Made by a program: the position numbers and the translations under genes | Notes under the pieces: generated by a model | Seen by the model: the letters and a program-made list of their open reading frames with translations, nothing else | The model's database searches: none | Told to the model about the DNA's origin: nothing | Source: Cloeon dipterum | Lineage: Eukaryota; Arthropoda; Insecta; Ephemeroptera; Baetidae | Direction of reading: 5' to 3' | Length of the DNA: 64,000 nucleotides | Assembly: GCF_949628265.1 (NCBI RefSeq) | Contig: NC_088787.1 | Span: forward strand, 15,800,501-15,864,500 | Part shown: piece after piece, positions 50,401 to 63,008 of the stretch | How positions within the stretch are numbered: position 1 is the stretch's first letter | Layout of the letters: every line of letters begins with the position of its first letter

Positions 50401-52084
50401 ATAAGTCAATTTGTTGATTTCCCTTTCAATTTTGTGCTGTGTGTGCAATTCTTTTTTGCCTCACCACAGCTAATTAGCTGAAACAGCAGCCGGCTTAGTA
50501 GCGCCTGACACGCTCAGCTAATCAACTAGCACTCGCTTTGTGACAGTCTCGCCTTTGTTACAGAAGGTGCACAGGATCTCGTTAAGTTTTTAAACGATAC
50601 GTCTTTTCTGCATGACCACTGCAGAGGAGCAAGAACACTTTCAGACAACTTTGAGAATTTTTCCCCCTATCTCTACCCTTTCACCATTGAATATTCCATA
50701 CTCGTTGGTGAGTAAACATTTATTTGTCACATCACATAAGTATTAATTCAACAAAAACTCCTTACTTCTGAGTAAATTATTCTACAGTATAAGCACACAT
50801 GTATATTTTTCAGTCGGTGTTCTCTTCATCATGTGGCAAAATATTGGTCGGTGTTGCGGTCACAGCATGACCGGAAGGCCTTGTTGGCCAACCTGCCGAC
50901 AACTGCCCTCGGGCTACGACGCCGACTTCACCAGCAACGTGGTGTTGCACGCGGATTGCCACTCGGCCAACAAAGGTCTCTTTGCTGGGCTCATTGTGCT
51001 CGTGGGCTCAGCTGTCTCCATCATTCTCTTCTTTGTGGCCATGGCGGACCGGGCCTTCGTCGCCACTGGCCTCTTCGTTAACGCAGTGACAGAGCTGAGC
51101 CTGCTGGTGATGATGACAGTGGCCGTGGCCGTCGCGTATCGACAAATGACCCGCCTAGACGTCAACAAGCACGCCGTCTCTCTGCTCGACGATCTCCTCC
51201 TTTTCATCTGCATCCCTGCCTTTTTCCTCTATGCAATATTCAGTATCATGCCTGCGGTTCATAGCAAGAGTTACATATCAATCGCAACAACAGTTCTGCA
51301 GGCAAGTTTAATCTCGTCTTGTTTCGAAATCCGGTATAAAGCAGGGGCTAAAGATTAAAGTAAATATATGATCAGGTTTTAATTGCCATGATTTGAATTT
51401 TTCATTAAGCTGAGAGGAGAATATTAAATATTTTGTAAAAATTATATAATTCGTGGGATAAGTGAACAAGTGCATGCATCGTGCATTGAATACAAATATT
51501 GCAGGCTGCGGGGATCAAAATTTTCAAAAAATTTCTTAAGTGAACGGAGCTGTTTAATCCAAATTTTACACAAGTTTTGATTTAGTCACTATGAAACTTT
51601 TGACACAAAATTAAATCATATCTTTGGGCATTAATATCAACTGTAAAGATCGTATTTTCCCCATGTTATCAAAATCTATTGCGTAGTCATGCTGGTATTT
51701 CAATTTTAATCGAATGTAAAGGTTAATCTTTCAATTTTATGGCTATTATAGGTTATTCAAGTGTTGCTGCAAACTCCTTTCATCATCGACGGCTTGCGTC
51801 GGTGCAGCAACTCCCGCGCACTGCGATACCAAAAGCCGGGTCGCGAATTGGTGACCTTTCTCGTCGTGTGCAACGTAGCGATGTGGATCATTGAAACCTT
51901 CGAGATCAAATCGCAAGACGCGCGTGACGACCGCTTCCATTTTTACGGCAGCGTACTGTGGACAATGCTGAGCCACATGACATTGCCCCTCACAATGTTT
52001 TACAGATTTCATTCTTCTGTTTGTCTGGTTGACATTTGGAAGTCTGCCTACGAGCCTGCAGAAGCAGAAACCCAAAGATTTTGA
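47448..52084 (+). CDS. Otop: Otopetrin-family proton channel (620 aa)
   Basis: Otopetrins are plasma-membrane proton-selective channels with 12 membrane helices. Exons are 47448-47520, 48839-49037, 49092-49200, 49258-49375, 49931-50106, 50159-50381, 50564-50707, 50814-51301 and 51752-52084, all phase-consistent. A cytosolic N-terminus (MRGSHLNSRTEKYLDD) precedes TM1 (YLAMILSCVYAVFIVTLGLV). The hydrophobic segments continue (IYLVAFGLAWFIYLY, HLIHSLLLFGYQVSYL and others). The family-typical C-terminus follows: GRELVTFLVVCNVAMWIIET, then FYGSVLWTMLSHMTLPLTMF and YRFHSSVCLVDIWKSAY. Two introns (after 49037 and after 51301) use GC donors with the consensus AG|GCAAG; all others are GT-AG. An acceptor lies at 47379-47380, so there is a 5'UTR intron. 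AATAAA lies at 52218-52223. The first junction (47520/48839) is chosen on phase and donor quality. Confidence 0.9.
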
Positions 52085-52504
52085 TTTCGCTTATTTGCTA
52101 GTTTCCCTTTATTTATTTTATTTGAGCCACTCAAATAAGAAAAAGTAGATTTAACGGAGAAGTATCGTGAGCTAGACAACTTTCATAGTTCCTTTTAATT
52201 TAGACATTTTCCCAAAAAATAAAACAACGTTAATTTTTTTAATTTGCAAGAATGAAAATTGCACAAAAAGTTGTTATGTAGATATTATAACAAATAGTTA
52301 AATTTATTTATTGATATTGACGCGCGATTTCGGAAATGGGATTAGCGTGGTAAGGTGTATATAATAAATTTTAAATTGATCGTGACAGCATTTTATTGTG
52401 CTTGACACCCATGAAAAATTACAATAAGTTACTGAAAAAGGACTAGCAGCAGTTTATGTGGCACAGGTTTCGACAATAATGACAGGTAAATTGACATTTA
52501 TCAC

Positions 52505-55280
52505 TTAAACAGTCTCCTCAGCTTCAACGCTCCTCACCTTCTGGTATCTGCGCTCGGGGTTGACCTTTGGGTCGACAGGGTACGCAACCTGAGCACGTTC
52601 TCTCTCCGCTTTACGAGTTTTCTTCCGACAACGAACTAATATGAAAACTATTTCCCCAATTATTATCGCTCCAACAACAAAAATGATCATTTGCGCGGTC
52701 GACCCAACGCTGCTCACTTCTTCCTCCACTTCCCCGCTTGTGGAGTTGATATTGATTCTGTCGTGCACTACTTGTGGATCAAGCAATGAAGTTGCAGTTC
52801 CAATCACCTCAGTCACGGTAACTTCCGTAACTTCAGTTGTTTTGAGTGACGATGATTTTTCTTCACTATTAGCTGTGACAAAAATTGGTTCTTTTTCTGT
52901 AAAAGCTGCCGTTGTTGTTTTCCCTCTAGAGGTGCATATGTTTCCATTTGGAGGCCAAGTTTCAATCTAAAATTAAATTAATTAAAAATCGATATTGAAA
53001 TTTTTGAAAAACTGACTGAAGCGGAATGTGCTTGCGATTGTAGCAATTGAACTCCTGTTTTGACCGCCTTGCAAGAGATTGCGTGCCTCCCGATTTCATT
53101 GGTCGGCCTCATGCACGCAGTATAATGACCAGGCGCGTCCATTTCCAGGGAAACTGCTTCAAAAATCCGGTTTCCCGTTTCAGCAGCATAACTAAAAAAA
53201 TTAAATCGCAATGTTTTAAAAAATAATCGGGAACAAACTCAAGTTGGAATTATTACGATATATCAAAACGGTCGAGATTTTCCACTGGAGGCTCGATTTG
53301 AGCTTTTACGTGCACAACTCCCGACTCCCTCGTCACATAACAGTTAAGCTTATGGTAATCTTCACTCAGCAAAAATACAACCACGGATACAGTGTTGTTT
53401 TCAGCTCCAACCTTCAGCTGCCATATACCAGCCTGCTCCAAAAATTGACGTTTTAAAATTGTTTTAGAATTTTAGAGATTATTTACAAGTGGATTAGTTT
53501 GCTGGTACACCCAGCAGCCAGTTTCCAAATCGAGTTCTGCGTCAAGAGTCCGGACACTGTCTCCCTCATCAAGCTGGACATTCATTAAGTCGTACTCCAA
53601 TTTTATGGACGAGTTGCTTTTGGTGGTGGGGCACATAAAAACTTGAAGAACGCTCTGAGGATTTTCCGCTGTTTCATCAAGCTCAAATTCAACCGGACAA
53701 GAGGCATCCTTTTCGCATTCCTTAGTTGTGATCTAATAACGGGGAGAGTCTGATTAAATAAAGGAAAGTATTTTTTATATTACGAAGAAATTACAATGGA
53801 GTAATTCTTGGCAACGGGAAGTGACGCGAATGTCATTAAAAGCCTCGAGAAAGTTGGGTTTGGCACGAAGTCACTGCCACCGTGCGTTGCGTTCGACAGC
53901 TCATCCAAGTCAGCATCAGATTTTTCCCTGTTTTGAGGATATATTGAAAATTTAAAACAATCAATTTGAAAAATTACGTCAAAGCGATGGAGAAAATTCT
54001 GAACTTCGGTTGAACGCTCTGTATCGTGAATTGCGCTGTGTCATGTGGCATATCGTCGGCTCGTTCTTCCATCAATAAAACGACCAAGTCTTTGGCATTT
54101 GCATCCTGTAGCATCTATTAAATTTTTAATAGAATTAGTCAAAATGTCATTAGCTCAAATTTTGACCATTACTTTGGCTGCCTCGCCTATGCCGCAAAAG
54201 AGGCACGCGCTTTTGGAAAACTCCTCGTCGGGCAACATGGACTTCAGACTGGACCCAGACATGTTTTTCATCCAAAACCCCTCTTTTAATCTAAAGTGCA
54301 AGGTTATTAAAGAATAGCTTATGAAAATTGCAATTAGCTTGAGCACGCACTTAAGTTGAGAGATGCCAATTGATGAGCTCGATGGAGAGAGATATTTCGT
54401 CCAAACTGAGATTGCCTGCCTCATTTTTGTATGTAGGTCCTTGAACAGAAATTTCATGCTAAATATTTTGGGATTTTACTTCCTGCTAGAGTCACACAAC
54501 AATGATATTAAAACTGGAAGTCCCCGCAAGATACGTAAATCGCTAACCACTACAGAAAGGAAGTAAAATGACAGGGATAGCGTCGTAAGTATTTTTGCTC
54601 CACTAAACTGTGTGTATATAAATGACATTACCATTACAATTATGCACACGTGACATCAGTGACAAAGAATTTGTATGGTAAAAGTAAATAGCTCGCTCAA
54701 AGTTTACTAGACAAACTTCTCGGAATGTGAGTCTCATGTCGTGGAAAGTGTTAATCATTCTTGGTTAATAAAACTGCCTTTAAGTTCACTACTCATGCCA
54801 GTAGAATTTTACCTAATTTAAGCCATTTATTCTCAATCCAAGGAATTGTGCATCTCTTTTTATCCTAATCATCACAATTTCCCAGATATACTTAAAATAA
54901 CAATAGAACATTATCTGGTTAAATTGCAATTTTTCAATTCGATGATTGATTGGACCCCAATTCCTTCAACAGATAGCTCACTACTCACGAAACTATAGAA
55001 ATAACTTGCGCTGTTTGCTTTGTCTCAGAGGTATGACTCACCGCAAGTTTTTTGTCTGTTGCAAACTTCATTGAGAATGAATGAAATTTATATACCAGAA
55101 ATTTTGCTGTTAGATAAAAGGGAATTAACTCACGTCCATCATCATTGACGCGGAGGTGTCCACGGCGAAGACAATCCGATCTGCCAGGACATTGTCCCAA
55201 TTCTCTTTTGAGTGACCCGCTACGGAGTTAAGAAAAATCGCGGCAAACGCGAGAGCTGCGAGCCGAGCCGCAGATGCCAT
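52505..55280 (-). CDS. CLCA-like VWA-domain type I membrane protein (571 aa)
   Basis: Related to the calcium-activated chloride channel regulator (CLCA) family by domain order, though shorter. Exons (minus) are 55280-55134, 55055-55042, 54458-54351, 54290-54173, 54114-53978, 53927-53795, 53732-53487, 53432-53257, 53191-53017 and 52966-52505. A signal peptide (MASAARLAALAFAAIFLNSV) leads at once into a VWA domain with the metal-site motif DTSAS at 41-45. The later LDELSNATHGG block matches the CLCA VWA end. A GIWQLKV segment and two beta-rich stretches follow, then a Thr/Ser-rich stalk, one membrane helix (about 511-533, MIIFVVGAIIIGEIVFILV) and a short basic tail. The canonical LLTDGE of CLCA VWA is LLMEER here, so the metal site is incomplete. 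There is no room for the N-terminal HExxH protease domain of CLCA. The 14-base second exon is inferred from phase. Confidence 0.75.
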
Positions 55281-56640
55281 AGCTCAGTCGTAGCACAACT
55301 GCGAACGAGGAAGGAAAATGAGTCAAACTTATTACTCGCGCTGAAGGCAAACACGCGAAAGAGAGAAGGTGTGCTAGATAAGATAACGTAACGCGTCGCG
55401 ATGATCAAATACGCACAGAGAGCACACTCTCAGCAGTCGCCTAGCAGTATTTATGTCACTATGCGTATTTGCTTACTTGTCAATTTTGCTTTCTCAATTT
55501 ACTTTATAGTTGTAAGCAGCTATATAACCTTTGTTTCCCTGTAAAGACTTTATTGTAGTCACAAAGATAGGACAAGAAGTGTCACACTGAAGAGCAGCTC
55601 AAAAGTGACTCTAAACGTGTGCAGATAAAAGGCTCGAATACTTCATATCAGCCGAATTTATATCAAAGATATTATAATTTGAACTATATAATATACATTG
55701 ATTTTTTCACAGTATGACTGCTAAAAAGTATTGTGCTATGGAGTTTTTTTTATCTATTCCCAGAAAAAAGCTTTTCCTATATATAGTTATACTGATTATT
55801 CTCATCATAATCACCATTTTAGGAAAACTTTTGATTTGGTTTTCTATATGACTATTTTTATAACTTTGGCTGAGCTTGTTCCTTGTTATTTCAAATTCAG
55901 AATCAAGTCACTCAACACTTTCGAGTGGATTACGCGGCGAGCATGCAGTTGCACAGCGTTGAATAAAATTTCATATTAGAAAAGGACCACTGTTGCTGTT
56001 GCCTTTATGACTTAAGGTGTAGCAACAAAATAAACGCGAAGATTCTTGTCAGAATAAAATTAGCAGTAAGTGTGATTAGATGAAAATCATATTTTTTAAT
56101 TAATCATATAGGAGGCTAAAAATTTTCATGTCCAAATATTGAACAAAACCAGGAACAATTCCTCTGGTAAAAATATTCAATTAAAAGAACGTCCTTTCGA
56201 CAAGCGTAATTTGATTTTGATTGAATGAGGAGGATGATTCAAGGTGGAAGTCGATCCTCGGATTTTAAGTGCCTGTTTAATGCTTTTCTCCCCACATCAC
56301 GTGATTTTGTAAAAAGTGGCATATGCGTAGCATCCTCCCAAACCGGGTGCATAACATGAGGTTTAGCATAAATGCGTTCCAGACTGGTTCATCCGGAGGG
56401 CTGCTGCGTGCAACACGAGTTTATACGCAGGACGGAATGCACAGAAGGGAATAGCAGCCGGCGCGGCGGCAGCCTTTCCATCAAGCGCGGTGGTTGTTTA
56501 TTTTCCGCAGAGTAACGAGACAGGCGGGCAGGTAAATGGGCCAATTTTTCATCATCATGGCGCCTCGCGCGTCATCATTTTTGAGAGAGGAACTGGCGCG
56601 AGAGCGGCCGGATTTCCCTTCCATCTCCGCACAATCGAAA
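55281..56640. other. Upstream region of the CLCA-like gene; no other gene seen
   Basis: On the minus strand a CATAAATA element near 55448-55455 could be the TATA box. An AGATAAGATAA double GATA site (55376-55386 on the plus strand) lies between it and the ATG. The remainder up to 56440 shows nothing I can support. Confidence 0.35.
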
Positions 56641-56656
56641 GCACGAGATGCCGCTG

Positions 56657-56780
56657 CGATAAAAGCCGGTCGAGCACCGTGCATACTCACACCGCTTCAA
56701 ATATACAAAAAGCCAGCGGCGTCCTCTCTGACTATCGCGTCCGATCGAAGCACGCGACACTCGCCACTGCTCCACTCCAG
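56657..56780 (+). promoter_or_regulatory. Probable promoter and non-coding first exon of a gene lying to the right
   Basis: A GATAAAAG TATA-like element at 56658-56665 stands in a CpG-rich block. Roughly 25-30 bases on is a TCACAC-type start region, and the exon would end in CTCCAG at 56780 before a perfect GTGAGT donor. No coding exon that fits was found up to 64000. Confidence 0.4.
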
Positions 56781-59588
56781 GTGAGTACCCTATCTGTATA
56801 CGCACATTTAATTTGAAGCAATTAGTGCTGTGTGCGAATGGACGCGTGGGCGAGACCGCGATTGGCGCGTGCGATTAAAAGTGCGGCAGAGTCACCACGA
56901 CTCTATTGCGTCGAGAAATCGGTACGGTTACGGAAAAAAGCGGAAATAGGATGTCCTCCTCCTGCTCTCGTGGAATCTTGATTTTGTCACACAATCAAGA
57001 GTCATTATGAGGTTTTGCTGATGTTGAATAACCAGCAAGAAAGGAAATGTGCGTGGATGTTAAAACTGTATATATATGACTTGTAGGAAGAATAAATAAT
57101 TGTACATTTAATTTCAAATGAGCTTTATTATGATTCAGCAGGGTGGATGCACTTGGTATTGATGAAACCTTAGGTGCATAATTTAAAGCATCATATTTGA
57201 GAATCTGCAATAATTTGCCATAACTCAGACAAATTGCTCTTTTGCTTAGAAGGAAAAAAGTTATATTCGTACAGAAAATAAAAGTTTCCCTCGTTGAAAA
57301 GCAATCAATTTTACTAAAACGCAAAGCCAATAGAAAAATTCTGGAAAAATCGCACAGGTATGCTGATTACAACTCAATTGGAATTTCCCACTCATTTTCT
57401 GTGAAAAATGAAATTTTAATTACATTTTTAACTAAATTCAAACAAGATATAATTTAGAGCAGTGCATAATGACTCAACACAGTTAGATAGATATTTTCAG
57501 CGGTTTATTCCTTCTAGTGGTGCTGTGAACAACTAAATACAAGTTAAAATGCAGGAAATAGCCGATTCTTGATTCTTCAGAGGAGCTATTCGCTGCTGCA
57601 GGCCAAATCAAGTGGGTGCCGGTAATTGGAAATTTAAAAACAATAAAAATTCTATTAGGGAGTAACAAAAGTGTTTGCTCTGACAAAAGGACGGGCTGTG
57701 CGCTTAAAAAGTGGTGAAATAGGGGGAGAAAACAGTAGAATCCGCGAGGGAATCTGGCTGGTGCTTCAGGGGCGTGCGAGGGCGGCGGCCGGGTCAGTAA
57801 TCAGGTTTCTCAAGCTCATCTCCAATAATAGCTCTTCGTTCTCTGCTCTCATTCGCATTTCGCCTTAAAGACCGCATTCTATATGTAAGCTCCCAGGTGC
57901 TTTCCCAGCACGGCCTTTGTTGCGACAAAGCAGTTTTCCACTCTCGAAACAGAAATCCGCTTAAAAAGACAAGGCTACTGTGAACATTTTTAGGAAAAAA
58001 TCAGAATCCTTCTCTTCTTGCTCTTTTGAAATTGCAAATTTTGCTCAGCAACAACCTTACCAAAATTTCAACTTTCCGAATGCGTACAAACTGCCGATTC
58101 CGATCCGGCAATTTTGAAGCCCTTCGAGGAATTTAATTTTCCGCGGGCAGGACAGCAGGTGCAGTAGGAGTTGAACCCTTTCATTGCCATGCATAATATG
58201 AAGTAGTGATCGTCGTAAAAGTAAAAAGAACGCCCACCGTGATTTACAGTATTGATCCCCGCAGAATAGGCAAGGGCCATAAAAATGTCGTCTGAGCGGG
58301 CTAAAAGTGTCTTGTAAAGTGTATTTTGCGGCGTGTAATGGGGCTGCCTTTAGGGCAACAGACCCGCCTGGTGATTGGATTGGGTGGTAAAACATTGTGT
58401 GCACTGCGTGATTGCCGCAAAAAGTGATTTGTTGCTCACTTCCGCAAAATCGATGCTGCATGGATGCTCGCTCCCCCTCTGGTTCGCCGCCGCCGCGCTC
58501 GCTTCAAAGATCAGGGGGCGCAAATTGCTGCTGAGAGAGGACGCTTTTTCACTAATTTTCGCCGAGTGCCAGCAATCGACTTAAGTCAGGACCACTTCTG
58601 CTCGTGGCCTCATAAAAAGCCTAAAAGGGCTATCGGTCTTTTTCGTGGAAAAGCAAGCTATACAACTTGCAATTAGAAATTTCTTCATGAGAACAAATTT
58701 TCGCTCGAGGTTTGTTGCATTTTTTAGTGGTGATTGAAGTGTTGCCTAGTAAAATAAAGTTGTGCTCAGAGAAAATCTTAAACAATTGGTTCCAGTTAAA
58801 TTGGGCTGCGACTAGTTGGAAGTTTACATTATGAATCGCATTAAGAATATGATTTTTTTGGTGGTTTCAATATTATTTGTAAGAGGGTTCATCTTTTCAT
58901 CAGAAAATTAATTTAAACAAACTGTGTTAACAAGAAATGCAAAAAAATCAAGGACAAACTTGACTTTTGAAACTTCGACAATATAATTGGTTTTGCTGGG
59001 AAATAATTTTCAGCGCAAAGAGCACGCGTGTGTCAAAGGAGCGGGAGAACATTTTTAGCAACGGATTTGCGACCCATTCTGCCATTCTCGCCAACAGGGC
59101 TTCACTTTCCCAAAAAGCCCTGAATAGACATTCTGGAGATAATCCTGATCTGCTTGGGAGTCAGGCAGAAAGTTCAGCACCTCTGTGATTTGATTGACGG
59201 GCCGAGCAGATCAGCAGAGATGAGATCCTCGTCTCTTGAAATAAATTGTTCCATAATGCAGTAGGAAATTGCCGCGCTCCGCTTCTTCATCTTCTCCGCT
59301 CCTCGCGCGCGGTTACGTGTACGCGCCGGGCGGGTACAGCCCACTGGAATATTTGCCTGCCGCGAGTGGATGAAGAAAAAATGCACGCCTCGAGGCATCT
59401 CCTCCACTTTTGTTTTCCTTGCTTGGTGGTTTGCCTTGGAAATTCAATATTTTCCGCAGTGTTAACCCCTCAACAAGCAGCAAACAACTTATACTTTATT
59501 TTTTATTTACCCCGCCGAGCGGCGTAGTCAATATTTGTCGTCACCGTTTTTGCAATCACATTTCTCCTGCTTTGAAATTCACCTGCTG

Positions 59589-59591
<3 letters not shown>

Positions 59592-59647
<56 letters not shown>
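59592..59647. repeat. (CT)n microsatellite
   Basis: About 28 CT units. Apparent glutamate/arginine or serine/leucine frames through it are artefacts. Confidence 0.97.
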
Positions 59648-59654
<7 letters not shown>

Positions 59655-61331
59655 GATGCAAATTGAATTCTTCGCTGGCGCCATATAATTACGCAACCCC
59701 GTGCGCCGTTCTCCATATACACTTTTGTACATTGAAAGCGGACACCCTTGTGGGCCTGGAGTGTCCTCCCCGGTGAGCACTCTTTGCCCTTGAGTGGCGC
59801 TCCCTCATCTTTTTCCAATTTCCAAGCTAAATTTAATATAATCTGAAACGCAGACGGAGGACGGATTTCGAGTTTATCCACTGATGACTGGCATTGATTC
59901 ACATTTGAGGCACATTTAATGCATTGCCAATTTTTAAAAAAATGGCTACTGTCGCTATTGTTTCACTTGCTTGAACTTAATGAGTGTTTTACAAAATTTA
60001 GGGAATTGTTGTAAAACATCACGAACAATACCATGTTACTTTGGAACTCTGGAAATCCGTCCCAGGATAAATGCACCAATCAAAAACAAACGACCACAAT
60101 TGAATGTGAAAATGCTGTGGAGCTAATTATTTTCGAGTGCTCGCACCGAACATAATTAACCAGGATAATGGACCTAAGCGGCCCACGTGAGCGAACAACG
60201 CATTATGAAAATCTGACGGCTCCCTGTGCGCGCAGAATAATATTATACGAATGTAAATTCACGTATGTGCAGGCCTAAAAGCCATCGAGATACTCTTGAG
60301 ATATCATGAAATATAAACAGAGGGCTTGGCAGGTCGCAATCCCTCCAGGCCACACGATGCCTTCGCTCATAGATACGTGTACGTAAATTCATACACTCAG
60401 GCAAAACTACAACTTCATGTCCTTACATCAATATGCTCGTCGAGTGATGAGTGTAGGAGAGCATTTCGAGGGATGCTCCTCTTTCCAAATAACTCGCAAA
60501 AGCAGCAGGTATGCGAACGGTGGAGCGAGACATTCAGAAGTATCCGCGTATCGCTACATCATCGCGCCACTGCTAGGGCTACTTCCGAGAGCAAAATGCT
60601 CTCCGGTCCCGCTACGGTTTAATTGAAATAAATTTTGGAGCAATAAAAGTCGTGTCAATATGGGCGCATGGCTTCAAGATAAATTATTCATTTTGTTTTA
60701 ATCTCCAAGCCCTTTATCATATTGATCTCATGCAACATTAAAAAATGACCACATTTGGGAGGAAATATATATTTGTAGGATTAGAGATCAGCTTACTGAA
60801 ACTTATGATTAGAATAGTTCGCAAACTGTTCTATTAATCTAGCCTAAACCAAATAACAATTATTATTGATCAAATCGTGACTCATATATAGCTGGACTAA
60901 AACATCTTGTTTTATCATCAGCAGTATGAGGATAAGCGAAGCCACATGATCGAAGGGTAAACTTGCATATAATTTAACAAATTGACAAATTTGGATTTTT
61001 TTTCAGTTAACAATTGTTATTATACTATATTAATAATATTCTTTAATAATGCGTTGACATAAATTGTAATGAAATGTGACAAAGAACTATGCGACAAAAA
61101 TACTAAGTAAGAAAATTGCATGAAAATTTATATATGTATAAATTGAAAAGTAAAAAACGTGATAGTTAAATATCATACAATTTTCACATTTTGGTGTGCT
61201 CTATAATTATTTTACCTGTGTAAATGTTAATTTTAATTTTTAGTAAAGCAACTGTCTCTCTAGAACATGAGAAGTTGGGTGAAAATGATAAAAACGTCAA
61301 TTTAGCTGTAAAAGCCAAGTTCCGAGAAGGG

Positions 61332-61356
61332 CTCTCTCTCTCTCTCTCTCTCTCTC
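61332..61356. repeat. (CT)n microsatellite, short
   Basis: About 12 CT units in the same orientation as the other tracts of the window. Confidence 0.95.
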
Positions 61357-62958
61357 ATGTCCACTCTTTCCGGTGTCCTCGCCGACGTGCACCAATACCG
61401 ACCCTTCCACGTAGCATACGCAGAAACGCAGCCATGAATTCTCCACGCCTCGTGGATTGTAAAATTGTATAAAAATATGAGAGCTGTGCGCGGTACGGGG
61501 CATGGTGGACGGCAAATAATAATAAATTCACATCCTCAAACTTTCGCTACCTTCCGCTCGGCAGCAGAGAGATGGAAAAAATCACTGGGGACGTTTGAAA
61601 ATGCCGAGCCGAGCACATAAAAGTTTAATTACGCTCGATGTAATAATTTATGGACCACCGCCGGCAAGACACACACTCACTAGGGTCAGAGTCCGCTTGT
61701 GTGTGTGTGCATATATGCTGATTCGATTTGCATTCGCGCGCGTGCATTTGTGTCGGCTTTGTTACAGTATCAGCTTCCAACAGACGGCAGACGGAAACAA
61801 AAGTTGGCCAAACATGTCACATTGAGGGGGTGAATGAATAACTGGTTGGTTTGCGGGTGACTGGCAAAGTTTAAAAGAGATGTACGCGCAAAAGCAGGGA
61901 TTTGCCGTGACATTCTGCGCCGGATTTAGACTCGCAGTCAGAGCTTGCTTTGCGGACGCTGACCACCTTCGCTGCCTGCGAGAGGATTTAGGACCACGAT
62001 ATTATAAAGCTAATGAGTAATCTCACATCTCGCACTGGATGGCTCCGCTTTGAACCGCGTCAGAATTGTGCTGCACATATTATACCACAACTAATTAAAT
62101 TGAGCTACTAGACGATTGAAAGAAAATCTTCTAATTGGCATAATTCAGGGCGATATTAATTTCAAAAAATCTTGAAGTGCAGACATTTTATTATTAATTC
62201 TTGATACATATATTTCAGTGGGAGGCATTTCAATTTCTGATGAGTTTGTTATTCAGAAATTAAAATGGCCACTGAACCAAAAATTATTAAAACTGTCAAA
62301 ACGTTGCTAGATTTCTAAAATAATCGTGTCTCGCTTAAATCTATCCAACGACGTATGCCTGATTATACGAGGAAACGTCATGTAACAAAATAACATAAGG
62401 ATTCCCATTGAGAGACAAAGCTCGCTATTTGAACAGCACACAAACTTTGCTGCTGAAATTTTCTCGGAAATGCTTTTCACGTATTTCTAAGTATTCTCTC
62501 AACTTTAAAAGTTTAGTTTATGTTTTGCAGTAAAGGTTTTCTTTAAGGTTTTCAAGTATGATTCCTGTTTAAAACCGAAACTAAATTTTTAATTTGATTT
62601 TTCTATAGACTTGTATAGGCTTGTTTATAAATATCATGACTTTAGCAAAGCCTTCGTCATCAAGCATCATTAAAATAAAAAAAAGTCTGATCGAAACAAA
62701 ATCATGAAACACAAGGCAGCTTCTTGGAATCCCTGCTCCGGCATCACGGCTAGTCTTTCTTTTTAATAATATTCAAAATTCACCTGATGGCGCCGGCATT
62801 AGAGGCGCAGAGATTGCCGGAGCTCTGCTGGAATAATTAAGTGAAATGCGACACAAATTGCTAGAGGGGTGGCAGGCGGGGCTTAAAGAAGATGAAGCGG
62901 CGCACTAATTACAATGCCGACTGTGGTGCAATATCAATTTCTGCCCATGCAAAATGCT

Positions 62959-63005
<47 letters not shown>
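62959..63005. repeat. (CT)n microsatellite
   Basis: About 23 CT units; apparent open frames on both strands through it are artefacts. Confidence 0.97.

Positions 63006-63008
<3 letters not shown>

Noticed and set aside
59556-59902. Open frames with long RE or SL repeats
   Set aside because: They run through a CT microsatellite, which is open in every frame. The same applies to frames at 21263-21529, 61224-61515 and 62892-63224.
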